From Hirundichthys speculiger (lineage: Eukaryota; Chordata; Actinopteri; Beloniformes; Exocoetidae), in the NCBI GenBank assembly GCA_018398805.1, contig JAGFBZ010000936.1:1480164-1544163 (forward strand): a DNA stretch of 64,000 nucleotides, read 5' to 3'. Both the position numbers and the translations under genes were made by a program. A model generated the notes under the pieces. It ran no database searches. It saw only the letters and a program-made list of their open reading frames with translations, and was not told where the DNA came from. Within the stretch, counting starts at the first letter, position 1. Each line of letters starts with the position of its first letter. Of this stretch, positions 1-24,700 are shown piece by piece.

Positions 1-240
1 TGTAGCCGTTTTCTTTTTCCGGTAACATCCGTTACCAAGCCTACTTTACACTTTTGCAGATCAGCCAGTCTTGTGCAACAGGGAGAGGAAAAGCAGGAGT
101 TTGCTCTTCATTGTCTCTATGACCTGAAAGTTTGTGAGAGTTATTAGGAAGATTGTGGACATTTTTTTTCGCCCTCTCAAAAAAGAAAAAGAAAAAAAAA
201 CAAAGCGAGTGATTCAGTCTACAGTGCAAGACGTCAAAAA

Positions 241-11223
<10,983 letters not shown>

Positions 11224-14200
11224 GAGGCTGTGATGAGAACTCTGATGAAGGTAAGAGACATTTGGGATAAATGCAAAGATTCAGATGAATTTGGGAGGAA
11301 CGCACTGCTCTTGATCTCATCAGACTCTGCTGCAGATGTAAATAATCTGAATGGATATTAACAAATGACTTCTTATAGCTCTGCTTCAAAGAGCAAAACC
11401 TGGCAGGACTTGCAGAAAAGAGTTTGAAATGTTTAGAATTAATGCTGAACCTCATGTGAAACAAGATAACTGTTCTCACCCACCAGTTCTAACAAAATCC
11501 CTCTTTGTTTTGCCAATCCATTATTTTCAAAGTTCTTTTTTTCCTTTTTTTTTTTACATTAATGCATGAATGGCCTGCATCTCAACTCCAGAAACCGAAA
11601 AATGTATATATGACAATGTATAAAAAAAAAAAGACCCTAACACAAGTCTGTCTGTCTGATTACATGAAGTCTGACTTATTACTTATAAGGCTCCTTTAAA
11701 TTGTGGTAAATATTTTCTGTATTGCTTTGGTTTTGTTTTTGTTTGTTTTTTTTTTTCCATTAACATTTTTGTGGTCGATGTGTATTTTTCTTTGTATCCA
11801 TCAGTCTCAGTTTTCTTTTCTATTGTTTAAATTCTCAAAAATTGTGTTTTCCTAAACCCACATTAAGAGTGTTGCAGTTCAGATGATTTCAGATGGCAGC
11901 CAATTTCAGCAGCTGATCTAAAAGTACCAACTGCAGTCAAACCAGTGTGTGTGTGTGTGTTTGGGGGGGGGGGCAGCAGCATATTATGCTTGTGACTTAG
12001 CAATCCTTCAGTATAAATGCCCCTCAGTAAGTGTGCTTATGCTGCCATGGCAACAGAGAAACACAACTTCAAATGGGTTCAATCAATCAAAAGGTTGATT
12101 GATTGATTATCAAGAACGACTACAGGTCAAAATTAGGCCTGGACCATATGTAATAAATGTTTTCAATGTTTGATATTTCAGACCTTAATTTAGCAGCTAC
12201 TTGTTATGTAAATATATGGCATTGTGTTGTTGTTCTTACCAGAGCACATCCTCCCTCTCTGCCTGCTTCCTATTTTCTTCTCTTCAGTTGTTTGTCTCCA
12301 GTGTCTAAGTGTGTGTGTTTGTGTTTGTACTTGCAAGTTTATTTTGGAGTGAGGAAAGCTTTAGCTTTTTTCTCTGCTAAATATTGCGCCTATCTTTGTT
12401 TAGTAAAACACCCAAGACAGGCCTTCTCTTTCGGAAAAACATGGTCTATTTTTTTGGGTTCCTAGTTAAAAGTGGACTCGGTGATGTGTGGGAAAATTCT
12501 CAAGAACAAGATGAATTGTGAAAGCAAGCGACCAAAATAATCAGCCTCTTCCTTCTAATGTCTCCAGATCCTTCCAGTTTCACAACGCTGGAAGACATGA
12601 GCACATGAACACGCACTCCCAGCTAACAACTGTAGGCTACAGGTGGGATAAAATCTACTACAAATGAACGATTAAGTCTATGTTCATGTACAAAGCAGGC
12701 ATATAGGTTAGCTGCAAGTCATGGATAAACATAGATTTGTTAATGTTCTGTGTGTGACGGGGCATCAAACCATATGAAATATGTAATATGTGTAAAGCTA
12801 AAGGGACAGAAATATTTCTACCATGACATCACCCTTTCAGTCCCATCTATTCTCGTAGTTGTAGCCGTTGAAGAAACACCAGATCATTATTAACTCTTGT
12901 TGTAGTTCCAGACTTACAGTGTATGGCCATCACTGGCTTCATTACAGACTTTCTCTTTGCCCACACCAGCTTTTGGTTTGTTCTGAGCTCATTCACGAGG
13001 CCAATGTAACTTGGTGGCATTACCACCAACAACTAATGGCAGCTCCTCTTCTACCTACTTGTCTACACCACCAGTCATGCGCACTGATTCTGCGTGGGAC
13101 CAGTGCATGTAACTACCACAGAAACAAGCAGAAAGTCTGGTTGGTTGGCAGAAAGGGCAACTAAACATTTCCCTTGGCCTACACCGCCCCAGCTTCCACA
13201 GATGACACGTTGTTCACTTTAAATATCAGAACACATATCGAATATTTATTAGAAAAAGCCATCTTTGTGTTTTGACCAACAACACGAATATGACTTATTG
13301 ATATGATCACCTACTCAACCTTTAAAGGCAGGGTAATTGATTTCGGGATGTCAGATATATGTTGTCATATGAAACAAAAGATCAACAAAACTTGAAAAGC
13401 TAGCCCCTCCTCCTCCTGGGTTAGAAAACTCATAGAATCGCTTAACCCTTCTGGTTTAACTAAACTGGTTTAGTTTGTTATGACAATCTGTTACAGTATT
13501 CTGTTACTCCAGTGGTTTTCAGTTGTCAGTCATTTCACCTTTAATATTTTTATGCATTATTAGTGACCTTTTTAACTTTGTGTTCATTCACTCCATGATT
13601 TACACAGTAAGCTGTGGGATTATTTGGCTATTTAGTGTCTGAGGAGTTCAGCAGCCTTGCAAGACAAACGGAAAAAGGTTTTTTCCCATGTGCTCTCCTG
13701 TCATAAATGAAAGAGAAGAAACAATTGTATTATTTAACTTTCTAGACCTAGTTAAAATAATAAAAGATATTTACCATGTACTGTAGCTCAGTTTGATTTT
13801 GTGATTTCATTTTCATACTTTATATACTGTGTCGTAAGATTGAAAACAGTTGTGTTAAAAAGAAACTGTGATTTTAAAAAGTTAATAAATTCATATAATA
13901 TGTATTTTTAAGTATGTTTAAATCTGAGTATCAGAATATGTCATTTTAGGTTAGGCAGAATAATGTATTTGTAGAAAGTGATTTAATTGTAATTGCAGTC
14001 AACAGTGAGCGTTTGTTTCGAAATGAAACCCTCTGGGATGTCATTGTCATCGGGGGGGGGGGGTGGGGGTTGGGTTTAGACATCTTAAATACATAAAGAT
14101 TTATTGGCTTTTTCTGGTATCTGAAACTAAGTTGACACCAACATGATGATGTTCCTTTCAACTGCACGTTTCTGCATTAACTTGCTGCACATACTGAGTT

Positions 14201-14620
14201 AAATGAGTGGTTCTTCACAAAGACATTGAAGCCGGGCTGGCTTCAGACATTTATCTCTATATCAAACACAAATATACTCCACTACTTTTTTTTACTTCAC
14301 CAGCATTAGACAATACTGTTCAAACACAAGCTCTGTAGTCACAGCAGTATAAATGAAGACCACAATGTAGATTTTCAAGAAAATATCTTTCTTTACATAC
14401 ACCATCCATACCTGAAGATCATCATCACTGTACTGTTTATCAACTTTTTTTTCACCCGCTTATGTGCTGAGTCAGAGACAACAGCTAAAAGGACTTCCTG
14501 TCATTCACAAGATGCAAAGACGAGTCCATGTCTTCCTCTCAAACAGCCTGATGTGCTTGTTTTCATGATGAAATGTGTACTGTGTTCTCTAAGTCTCAAT
14601 AAACCTATAAAACATCTTTT
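11224..14620 (+). other. probable susd5 3' UTR and flank
   Basis: No convincing coding sequence. AATAAA at 14598-14603 could end a long susd5 transcript. A G-run lies at about 14051-14060, a (TG)n/G-run at about 11945-11973, and a short imperfect repeat of ATCAATCAA type at about 12080-12108. 13315-13440 has the look of a common fish interspersed repeat (TTTAAAGGCAGGGTAATTGA) but could not be classified. Confidence 0.4.
14598..14603 (+). terminator. candidate polyadenylation signal AATAAA for susd5
   Basis: Canonical hexamer in TCTCAATAAACC, followed within about 40 bases by T- and GT-rich sequence (TGTGGTTTCTGTTC). It is the best candidate between susd5 and the convergent crtap gene, but it lies 3.4 kb from the stop codon. 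Confidence 0.4.
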
Positions 14621-15742
14621 AAACTGTGGTTTCTGTTCATACTTTGGTCAGGATCACGCAGACAAACTTAGCGGACCTCTTTAAAACACATGGTCTTCTG
14701 AGCAACCAGCGTTTCATGAAAACTTCCAGCTCTGTTTACCAGCCAGTGTCTTTTTCTTCTTCAATTTAAATATTGTAAAGAATGAGAAGACAGAAAGTTG
14801 AAAGATGATGTATGGTTAGTGGAAAAGGCAAAGTAATAGAAGAGGCAGAGAGCAGAGTCACAGACACAGAGGGAATTTTCCCCTGTGGGTTTTAACACCA
14901 CAGTGTGACAAACTGCACTGGGACTCAATGTTCAAACATTATTAAACAACTCTGTATTTTCTCTGAAAGCCTCTGCTCTGTTCATCATCACGCTGTCCTG
15001 ACCTATCTCTGTTATTTATTTATTTACTTCTTTCTTAAAGGCTCCAGTCAAAAATTGGTGGACTGGAACAGAGAATTTAATTGTGCCCATAAGGCATTTT
15101 TCAAATGTTGTCAGCCATAACATTAAAACCACTCACAGGTAAAGTAAATACACTCCATCACGTTACAGTGCAATGTTCCTGCTGAGAAAACATGCATCCT
15201 GATGTTTGCATGGATGCTACTTTGACACTTTCCACCTACCTAAACATTTTCACTCCCATGTAAAAATGTGTAGGTAGTCTGTATGAAGCAGATCGACATT
15301 AGGCAGATGATCATGCTATTTTGATAGACTGGGACAGAATACAGAGGGAGACAGTAATGCATCATCATTTCTGAAGCAATGAATGTCTGTCCTATAATAT
15401 GACGTTTGCAATCAACATTTAAACCCAACAGTCGTATAAGACCAGTGATCAATGTAAAAGATCGTATTTTTAAATTATTTTACTATCAAACACTTCTTGA
15501 AGGTGAGACAGTTGATTCACAGTGGAGGAATGAACTCTGAAAACAATCAGTAAAAATCTACAGTCAGTACAAACTATTAAACTGAAACTTTAGCGCACAA
15601 AATCACACATTAAACACTGCGTTCAGGATTAAGGTCTGCAGGTGAAAATAGAGTGATTAGCGTTTTAAAATCCCAATAAATAGAAACGTTTGGAGTGTTT
15701 TGTCATTTGTGTCAGTGTTTCAGCAGTGCTCTCCAACATGGA

Positions 15743-15790
15743 CTATTCATCCTCGTCCAGGAACTCGTCTATAAACTCCACCACTTCCCC
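15743..15790 (-). CDS. crtap: crtap exon 7: acidic C-terminus and stop
   Basis: Encodes [15 protein letters not shown] then TAG. The acidic end matches the V-V-E-Y-V-D-D-L-L-E region of other CRTAPs. No KDEL-like signal is present, as is usual for CRTAP, which depends on its partner for retention. Confidence 0.85.
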   Translation of the reverse strand, partial: GEVVEFIDEFLDEDE

Positions 15791-18700
15791 CTGTAGACAC
15801 ACATAGGACTGTTTTATTTAAAGTGCATTACTAGAAACCCTCCTACTCACGAATCTATCATGAATTACTCATATTAAGTGCTACTAAAGAGATTATTGTC
15901 AAGAACCAAATGCAATTTGCCACTTTTAGTGTGTAATCCTGGTTCATCGGGGGCAGCCCTGATGGTCACGCCCCACTGTGCTGCATCAAATAACTCAAGT
16001 ACACCCAGTGTGATGCTGCGACCCTATGGCTGTCTGTGATATTGCAGCCTGGTGAACACAGGGAACATTGTGCTGCAGGATAACATGTGACCAGACTGAA
16101 TAATCCACGGTTTTTTCCACATGTAAACAAAGTCAGAGCCTATGACAGACTTCAACAACCACATTCATCCTGTAACCAATTTCATGGGAATCAAATTTTT
16201 TTTTGTTTTTTGAAATTATTGTTATACAAATGGCCCGTATCTTATGTTACCCTAATTTTCCCAAAGACCTCCTCCTGGCTAAAAGAATCATGTGAGCAAA
16301 AACCCAGATATATGTAAGCGTAGGTACACACCTCGTCATCGCTCACCAGATGCAGCTTTGAGAACTCCATCATCTGTAACTGCATGGTGGTCTGATTGTA
16401 GTACCGCACTGCCTCCTGTTGCAAACACACAGAAACACAGATCAAAAAATTAATGTCCAGTTCATATGACAGTATATAAAGCAAAAAAGTAGTTGTTAAA
16501 TTTGGCCTTTTCTTTGACTATAGTTTTTTTTTTAGTCGACAGTTTCACACCATTTGGAAACCGTGTCACCACTGTGCTCTTGGTTTACACATGTATTATA
16601 AGTGTACATGGATGCTCATGAAATGTGGTTCCAGATTTAATAGTACACACAATTATTATTTCTGAAATTTTGATTTAAAAATATTTTCAGAACCTACAAG
16701 TGAAATCATACAAGATGTTTCCACTGATTAGCACAGTACTGTCAGAGGGTATTTTGTCAACACAGCAGATCTGCATGTCCCACGTAATTTTACAAGCAGT
16801 GTTACTACATAGAGGGGTTTTTAATAACATATCTTGTATGGTGCACATGAAGCTAGTAATATCATGATTAAAGAACTGAACTGTCCAACAACAGCTGGGA
16901 CCGGCTACAAGTAACTGTGGGACGGTCTTTTCTTTCATAAATGAAGGTCCAGTGTTTGCTATGCTAATGGATATTATAACAGAAGCGCTGAAGCTTTTTT
17001 TCCCAACATTTCAGAGGGTTTGACCAGCTCTTATTCATGACTGCCACTTGATGATGTCAAAAGCCAAAAACACGTGGATGAAAGGTTGAAACACAGGCAG
17101 TCTTAAGTCTTTAGAAGCTGAGATATGCAACCGCTTCCTTTAGTTTCATATTTTAAGCACGGCCATGAGGACACTTTCTTTCTTTGATCTCAATTACAGT
17201 CAAGAAAACAGATCAACGTCTTTTCCAAAGGTTTAAACTATACAGTGAACCCCTGCCTGTTTGTGGTTCACCGTTCGTGGTCACGCATACTCGCGGATTT
17301 GGCTCTCAAAGTTTTTTTTTTTATAATGTATTTGAATTTGTGGTAGCCCCGGCAATTTCGTGAATTTCTTTGGGAGTTTTTTAGCAGAAAAAGGCTCACA
17401 TTCACCATAATTGGTAAATAATTTTAATATACAGTAGCAATGTCAGTTAATATAAAATAAATTTGTGAAAAGTGTTATTATTATCATTACTATTATTGTT
17501 AGGTAAGTATTAAATTATGAACTTGTGCACTACAGTTCAAAAATGCATCAATAATTCGTGGACTTTGGGAATTCGTGGGGGAGAAAGGAACGTAACCCCC
17601 GCGAATAATAAGGGTATACTGTACAATGACTTTACAAAATGAACAAAAAAATGTTCAAAAAAAAAAGTTCTGTTTGGAAACATTTATCTAATAAAAGCGT
17701 CTCCATGACAAAATAAATGGATAACAACATACATTTTAATCAATTTCCCCATGTTCTTTCTGCCTGAAAAAGGTTTTTCTCATGCATGCTTCAGTTCGGT
17801 GATACATATTTGTGATCATTACTATTACTCACCGGTCTCGGGAGGAAGTCCTCATCTGTTAGCCCCCACTGGCTTTTATGGAACTTGTAATAGGCCACAT
17901 TGTTCATCATGACCTCATCGCTGGGGTCAAACAGCATGTAGCTTGTAGCACATGGGACTGCATTCTTCAGGTCATTCACTATAAACACAACACTTAGCGT
18001 CTTATTCCAGGGACTGTAAACTGGTAAAACATAAACGGCATAAACGCTGGATACTCTACTCACATTTGTAATAGGCAAACTGCAGATAGTGGTACATGGT
18101 GGCCACAAACTTCTCAACAACATAACCCCCGACAACAGGTGTCAGGTCGCTTTCACATGTCACTTTTCTCTCAAGGACCTCTATATAGTGGTCTACAGAG
18201 GAAAGAAATTAAAACACATGAAGGTTCTTTAGAACTCTAATAAACAAACACATTCAATAAAGCACAGACTGGAGAAAAGAGACAGGGTCATGAACAAGAT
18301 GGACACGAACTGACCAGCTATGGAGGGGTAGAAGTCCTTAAAGTCTTTGACATCCCTTGGGCCCTCACATGCAGCCAGACACTCATCGTAGACTTTGAAG
18401 AAGTCCCGCAGTGCCAGCTCCATGTCTGACACCGAGGTACGGAAGTTGTCACCATTGTATGCCCTCACTGCACGCACAAACAGGGTCTGGAACACCACAT
18501 AATGAAAACATAACCATGATTTGTGAGAACGTTACAAACATAAAAAAAAATAAATAAAAAAATAAAGTTGATGATCTTCCTTCTCAAAGAAATGTTTTTA
18601 CTTCAACTGCTTAAAATATATAAATATACCAGATTCATGCTACGAATGCTTGGAAAGGGAACAACACGAGCACTCTGCAACATTCATAAAAAATATATAA

Positions 18701-21700
18701 AACATAAAAACGTGTTGTCTCTTAAAGTTGTAGGAAAACTAGTAGATATGCTCCCTTCTCTCCTTCCTTAGACTACTGGTCTGTGGTTACTTTGGTTGGG
18801 GAGACCATAAAGACAGATGACTCCATTTGCTCAGCCAATCACAGGTTTGTACCACAGCGACGTATCCACACAGCCAATAATAGGACAGGCTGTGTGTTTA
18901 CAAAGACTTTGTGGTTACGGGTGTGACATACCCATAAAAGGCCTCAGACATCAGAAAGCGCTCAAACAGAACAATGTGCCATTTATGTTTTTATGTGAGA
19001 TATCTTATGGTACTTTTTTCTTTTGCCACTTAGCGGCCTTTATTCATAGTAGAGAGAGACAGGAAAGGGGACAGACACAGCAGCGGGTCAGCCGGGCCCG
19101 GGACCAGCTGCACGAGGACTGCAGCCTCTGTACATGAGCCGGCTGCCCTAACCACTGCGGTACCGGGGTGGTCCACATCTAATGGTACTTTGACCTGAAA
19201 GAGTGGTGTTTTCTAAAATCAGCATCTTTTGGTTTGAGATCTCTGGACTCCAAATTGTATTCAATGTTACTGGCGATATCATTGGTTTGTACATGAACTC
19301 TAAATCTGGCCCCACCTGTGGGAGACAATTGCTCAATTTTTGCACTCTGCTATTTCTGTACTGGAATGAAAAAAGGAACTCAAAAAACTGGCCTGGCCCC
19401 AGCAGGAATCTGTCTTTGGGAGTACTACACTTGGAGCAGAAGAGCTGCTTTTCACAGATATTTCTATTCTCAGTTTTTCTCCCATATTACCAACAGGCCC
19501 ACAGCCTCTTTTCCTTAGGTTTGTTTAGTCCAACCGTACATAAAGCATGTATTGGGAGGTATCAGTAATTCATTTAATTCATTCACTTTGTGTTTGTTAA
19601 AAAAAACAAAACAAAAACAAAATACACCTCACTGATTAATCATATATATATATATATATATATATAAAATTCACATATTTATGTTGCTGATTTGTCTGTC
19701 GCTTTTTTTAATCCAGCGATTTGCTTATTATACAATGAAGTGGGACGAATTCAATTCAAATGTTTTAACACATATGTTATTTAAATGTAAACGTTTTCTT
19801 AATCCTCATAACCAACTGTAATTGACAACAAAATCCTGCATATAAGCTTGTGTGGGTGGTAAGTAAATGCTCTCATGCATCATTGTTTCTCAATTTCAAA
19901 ATGAGAGGGTCAACAATTTTGATCATCTTTAGAAAAAAATGCAAATAACAACAACAATGCACAAATGTGCATCAGTCTCCTTAACGAATATGTGGCCGCA
20001 GAATCACTGGCAGAAATGTCTCTAAATGTTTCTTGTATCTTTCTAGAAGCTTCTTGACCCTGTCTGCTGATAATTCCTGTCTCCTTCAACTGATATGCTA
20101 ATCAAGCTCTTTAATGTTTGCAGGATTCTACCCTGCAGCTGTAAATTTTAACTCTCCTCTGCAGTTAAATGGAATTTAGGTCAGGACTTGTTGCTGTTCT
20201 TTTGTTTCTCTGGGCTGTTGAATATGTGCTTCAGGCTGTTGTTTTTCTCAAAGATCCGCAGACCTACAACATTTACCTCATCATTTCTAACTGCACATTG
20301 GGTAACACATTTTTGGCTTAAAATACCTTGATAATTTTTCATCATTCCTTTGATACATCCAATGTCTCCTGTACCAGAGGCAGCAAGCAACCCCACATGC
20401 CACTTCAAGGGGGTTTTTGTGCTCTTTACGGGTTTTGTTTTGTTACATATAATCAAACTGATATCGTGTCCATGAAACATTAGTCTTAAAACCATCCTTA
20501 AAACCCGAATCCAAGAAAGGGCGCCCTGCCCCTTCACAACATTGTTATATTCAGCGTCTGTCTCACCAGCCAGATAAAGTCACACATCATATTATTGTAA
20601 ACTGAAACTGATGTGTGTTGGGTCCAGGTCACAAGGATGATGGCATTCATAATTGCTTCCGGGACAAACCAGGACCCATTGTTCCATACACACTACGTTC
20701 AGGTTCACCTCCTAACAAAGGCAGCCCTGCTAAATGTTTGATCTATTAACAACGAGATGTTCTTAATTAATGATTTTATCATTGAGCAAACTCTAGATTT
20801 CAGGATTATAACTGAAACCTGATTAGATAACAGTAACAGTGACAGCGCACCGGTCCTCACTGAGTCAACCTCTCTAAGCTTTCAACTCAATGAATGTTTC
20901 TAGAACAAACAGGAAAGGTGGTGCTGACGCTGCTGTATTTAAAGACTCATTTCAATGCAAACAGCTTACATGTGGTGTTTTTTTTATTCATTTGAATATC
21001 TGGGTGTTGTGCTGAAAGGCCTTCTGAAAATTTTGCTATTAATTGTCTGCAGACCTCCGAGGTTCCCTGTAGGATTTATCAACAACTTCTCTGAGCTGCT
21101 TGCTGTTATCACAACACAGATTTAAAGCCATGCTGTCATTGCTGGTGATTTTAACATTCACATTGATAATCCCACAAACAGCACTGCCAGCGACTTCTGA
21201 GGTCCGTTAGAACGTGTTGATCTGTCACAGCATGTGAAAACGGCCACACACTAACAAGGGCACATGCTGGATTTGGTCAGGAGCAAGGCTGGTAATATTT
21301 CTGACACTGCTGTAAAGGATGTCAACCTTTCTGACCACTTCTGTGTGTTCTTTGAAATGTCAGTTTCTCCTGTCACCGAATGGAGTCAGTTTCTGTGAGG
21401 CAACGGCATATAAATGCACAGACTGTTCACCTTTTTATTAAATTCATATCTGCGTCAGTGAGCCCATGATCTGAGTCTGCTGATGTGCTTCTGGATATTT
21501 TTGAAAGTAAAACAAATTAAAATCACTGATGTTCCTGCACCAGAAAAAGTAAAAAAAATATTGTCTGACAACCAGAAAGCACCATGGATAAAAGCCCAGC
21601 TAAAACCTTCACAATTATAACATTGTTATAAAAAAGGCTCAACAATCCTGTTTTTCTGACATGATCAGCAGGAATATAAACAAAAATCAGCTGCTTTTTT

Positions 21701-24700
21701 CCACTTTTGAGAAACTAACCAACCCTCCCAACACAGTCATCCTCTGATTTCATGTCTCAGGACAAGTGTAATGTGTTTGCATCTTTCTTTGACGTAAAAA
21801 TCAAAAAACATTAGCCTGAAAACATCTACATCAGACAGACAGTAACAGTTTAATCAGATGGTCAACATTTAGTCCTGTCATGATTAAAAACCTGGAAGAG
21901 ATAGTTAAGAACCTAAATTCACCAACATGCTGTTTAGACACCTTGCCAACCAGCTTTTTCAAAACAATTTCTTAAAAGCAAACGGCAGTTTTGACAGATT
22001 TTAATCTAGCCTCAGACATAATCACAGCACTGGGACAGCACTGATCAAGGTCTTAAATTATATTTATATGAACACTGATTCAAGTAAAACATCTGTTCTG
22101 GTGTTGCTGGATATTAGTTCAGGCCTTGATACTGTGGACCATAAAATCCTTCTGGACAGACTGGAAAACTGGGCGGAGTTAATGGGTCCAGTTCTCAGTT
22201 GATTCAGATCATAGGCAGGACCTTTGTTGTTAACATGGGTGAAAATAAATCTGTTCCAATTCCCATGACCTGTGGAGTCCCTCAGGGATCAGTTCTTAGA
22301 CCACTGTCTCAACATGCTTCCCTTAGGACAGATCATAAATGACAACAATGTTGCTGACCACAGCTGTGCAGATGACACTCAGATTCACTTGAGTCTCTTT
22401 CACCAAATTACTCTGGTCCAGAGTTCAAACCAGAACCAGGAAAACTGAGCACATTCCTCCTGTTATGAGATCTTTACATTGGTTACCAGTTACCTATAGA
22501 ATAGACCTTAAAGTGTTGCTGCTAGTTTACAAATCAATTAACAATATGGGGAATATGGGGTCAGAATATATTTCTGATGTCCTTGTAGAATGTAAACAAA
22601 TAGAGCTCTGAGATCTTTAGGGAAATCTATTTTTTGTGATTTTACTCAGAATTTTGTTTGCTGTTTTTATTCATTTACTTTTTTAATTTTTTCTCTCCAT
22701 CTTTCTTTCATCTCAGTGCCTTTGTAAAGCACTTTGAGTTGCCCTTGTGTATAAAATGTGCCATACAAATCAACTTGCCTTGTCTAGAAAGACTGGGGCT
22801 TATATATTGTTGTTTTTGTTAAAATTAGGCTTACCTTTTGATTGTTTCTTTCCAAAGAGATGTCATCTTTGGTCTTTGATCATGCAATTGCTTCTTGCTT
22901 CAGTGTGCAGTGGATGATAAATGATGCCACAATCTACAACAGTCTTGACACTTCTCTCACTTTGTTTCTATTGAAATGTCTTATCCTACAAGCATCTTAA
23001 CAGTTATAAACTGGCACATAACAGACGGTTAAAGCAAGGATTTCACAAGTTTTGTTTTTGTTTTATTTATGCAAGTGATTTCCTTAAATCCCGTTAATTC
23101 ATATTTTTTATTATTTTACTTATTTATTTGAGCTATTTTGTTCAGTGGTTGTTTGGTTTCCCCAATGTATGAGTCTTTGCATTCCTCACTGCATTGGACA
23201 GCATATACTAAATTGTTTTTTTGCGTGTGGGGTACCCTGTCTTTGGGGTGTACTAGTTTCTGCCTGAGAGTGTTACCTGGTTTGAAACACAGGAATTTGG
23301 TGTTGATTGAAAATTCTCCTGAGTTTTTTCAGACGCCCCGGACATGTATGGCAATGTTCCTGCGCTTGTTATCTTCCTCAGCCCTCTCTGAGATATTGTT
23401 CTTGTTGGATCGTTTTGTTCTGTTGAACGTCCAGCTAGGATAGCCGCAAGTTTCCAATGCCCTCCTCACATGTTTGTGTTCCTGTTCCTTTGCCTGCGTA
23501 GTGGTAGGAACCTTATCAGCCCGGTGCTGTACAGTTCTGATAACTACCAGTTTGTGCTCCAGAGGGTGATGTGAATCGAACAGAAGATATTGGTCTGTGT
23601 GTGTGGGTTTTCTGTATACATCAAATGTGGAGGCTCCTGTTATCATCCAAGTGTACATCACAGTCTAAGAGAGGAAGGTGGTTGTCATTAACATCTTCTC
23701 TAGTGAACTTGATGTTCTTGTCCACTGAGTTGATGTGCTCAGTAAAAGCCTCAAGTTCCTGGGATTTGATTTTCACCCATGTGTCATCCACATATCTGAA
23801 CCAGTGGCTTGGCGATGTACCCTTGTACGAGCTCAGTGCCTTTTGTTCTACTCTTTCCATATATAGGTTTGCCGCAATGGGGGATACTGGTGACCCCATA
23901 GCACAGCCATGTTTCTGTCTATAAAAATTGCCGTTAAACTGGAAGTATGTGGTGTTAAGGCACAACTCCAGTAACTGGCAAATTTGTTCTGTATTGAGAT
24001 TTGTTCTGTCCGGTAATGTACTGTCTTGTGTAAGATGATGCCTCACCGTTTCCACTGCTTCCTTGATGGGGATGCAAGTGAATAAGGATGTTACACCATC
24101 ATGATACCATGGTTTCATCCAGTTCTAGCCTTACATCCCGGATTTTGTCTGCAAATTCATGCGAGTTTTGTATGTGGTGTGGTTTGTGTTACCCACCAGA
24201 GGAGCTAAAATGTTAGCCACATGCTTTGCATAATTGTATGTCACCGAGTTTATGCTACTGACGATGGGTCTGAGTGGGACCCCTTCTTTATGGATCTTGG
24301 GGAGTCCATATAGACATGGAATGGTGTCTTGTGGGTAGAGTTTGAGGTACTGAGGCCGGTCAATTGCTCCATCTTTTTGTAATGCCTGTAGGCATTGTAT
24401 CACCTTCTTTTTGTACCTGCTGGATGGGTCTCGTTTCAATGTTTAATGCTGTGAGAAAGAAACTATAAACAAGACTATGACATATTAATTAATTAATTTT
24501 TATCCAGCCTGAGGTGCAAATAAAAATGATTAAAATTAAAATAATTTTGTTGGGTAAACATGTTGTTCATATTTTTCATTGTACAATTAACGGTCTATTA
24601 TTGTTCCTTTTTAGTAACTTTGGATTAACATCATTGGTAAAATATTCAGATTTTTACCAAATGGGCTCACTGGAAATTATTTAAGAAGCTATTCTAAGTT

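Noticed and set aside
20181..20537. 118-codon minus-strand frame in crtap intron 2
   Set aside because: No family features, AT-rich surroundings, and neither side has convincing splice sites.
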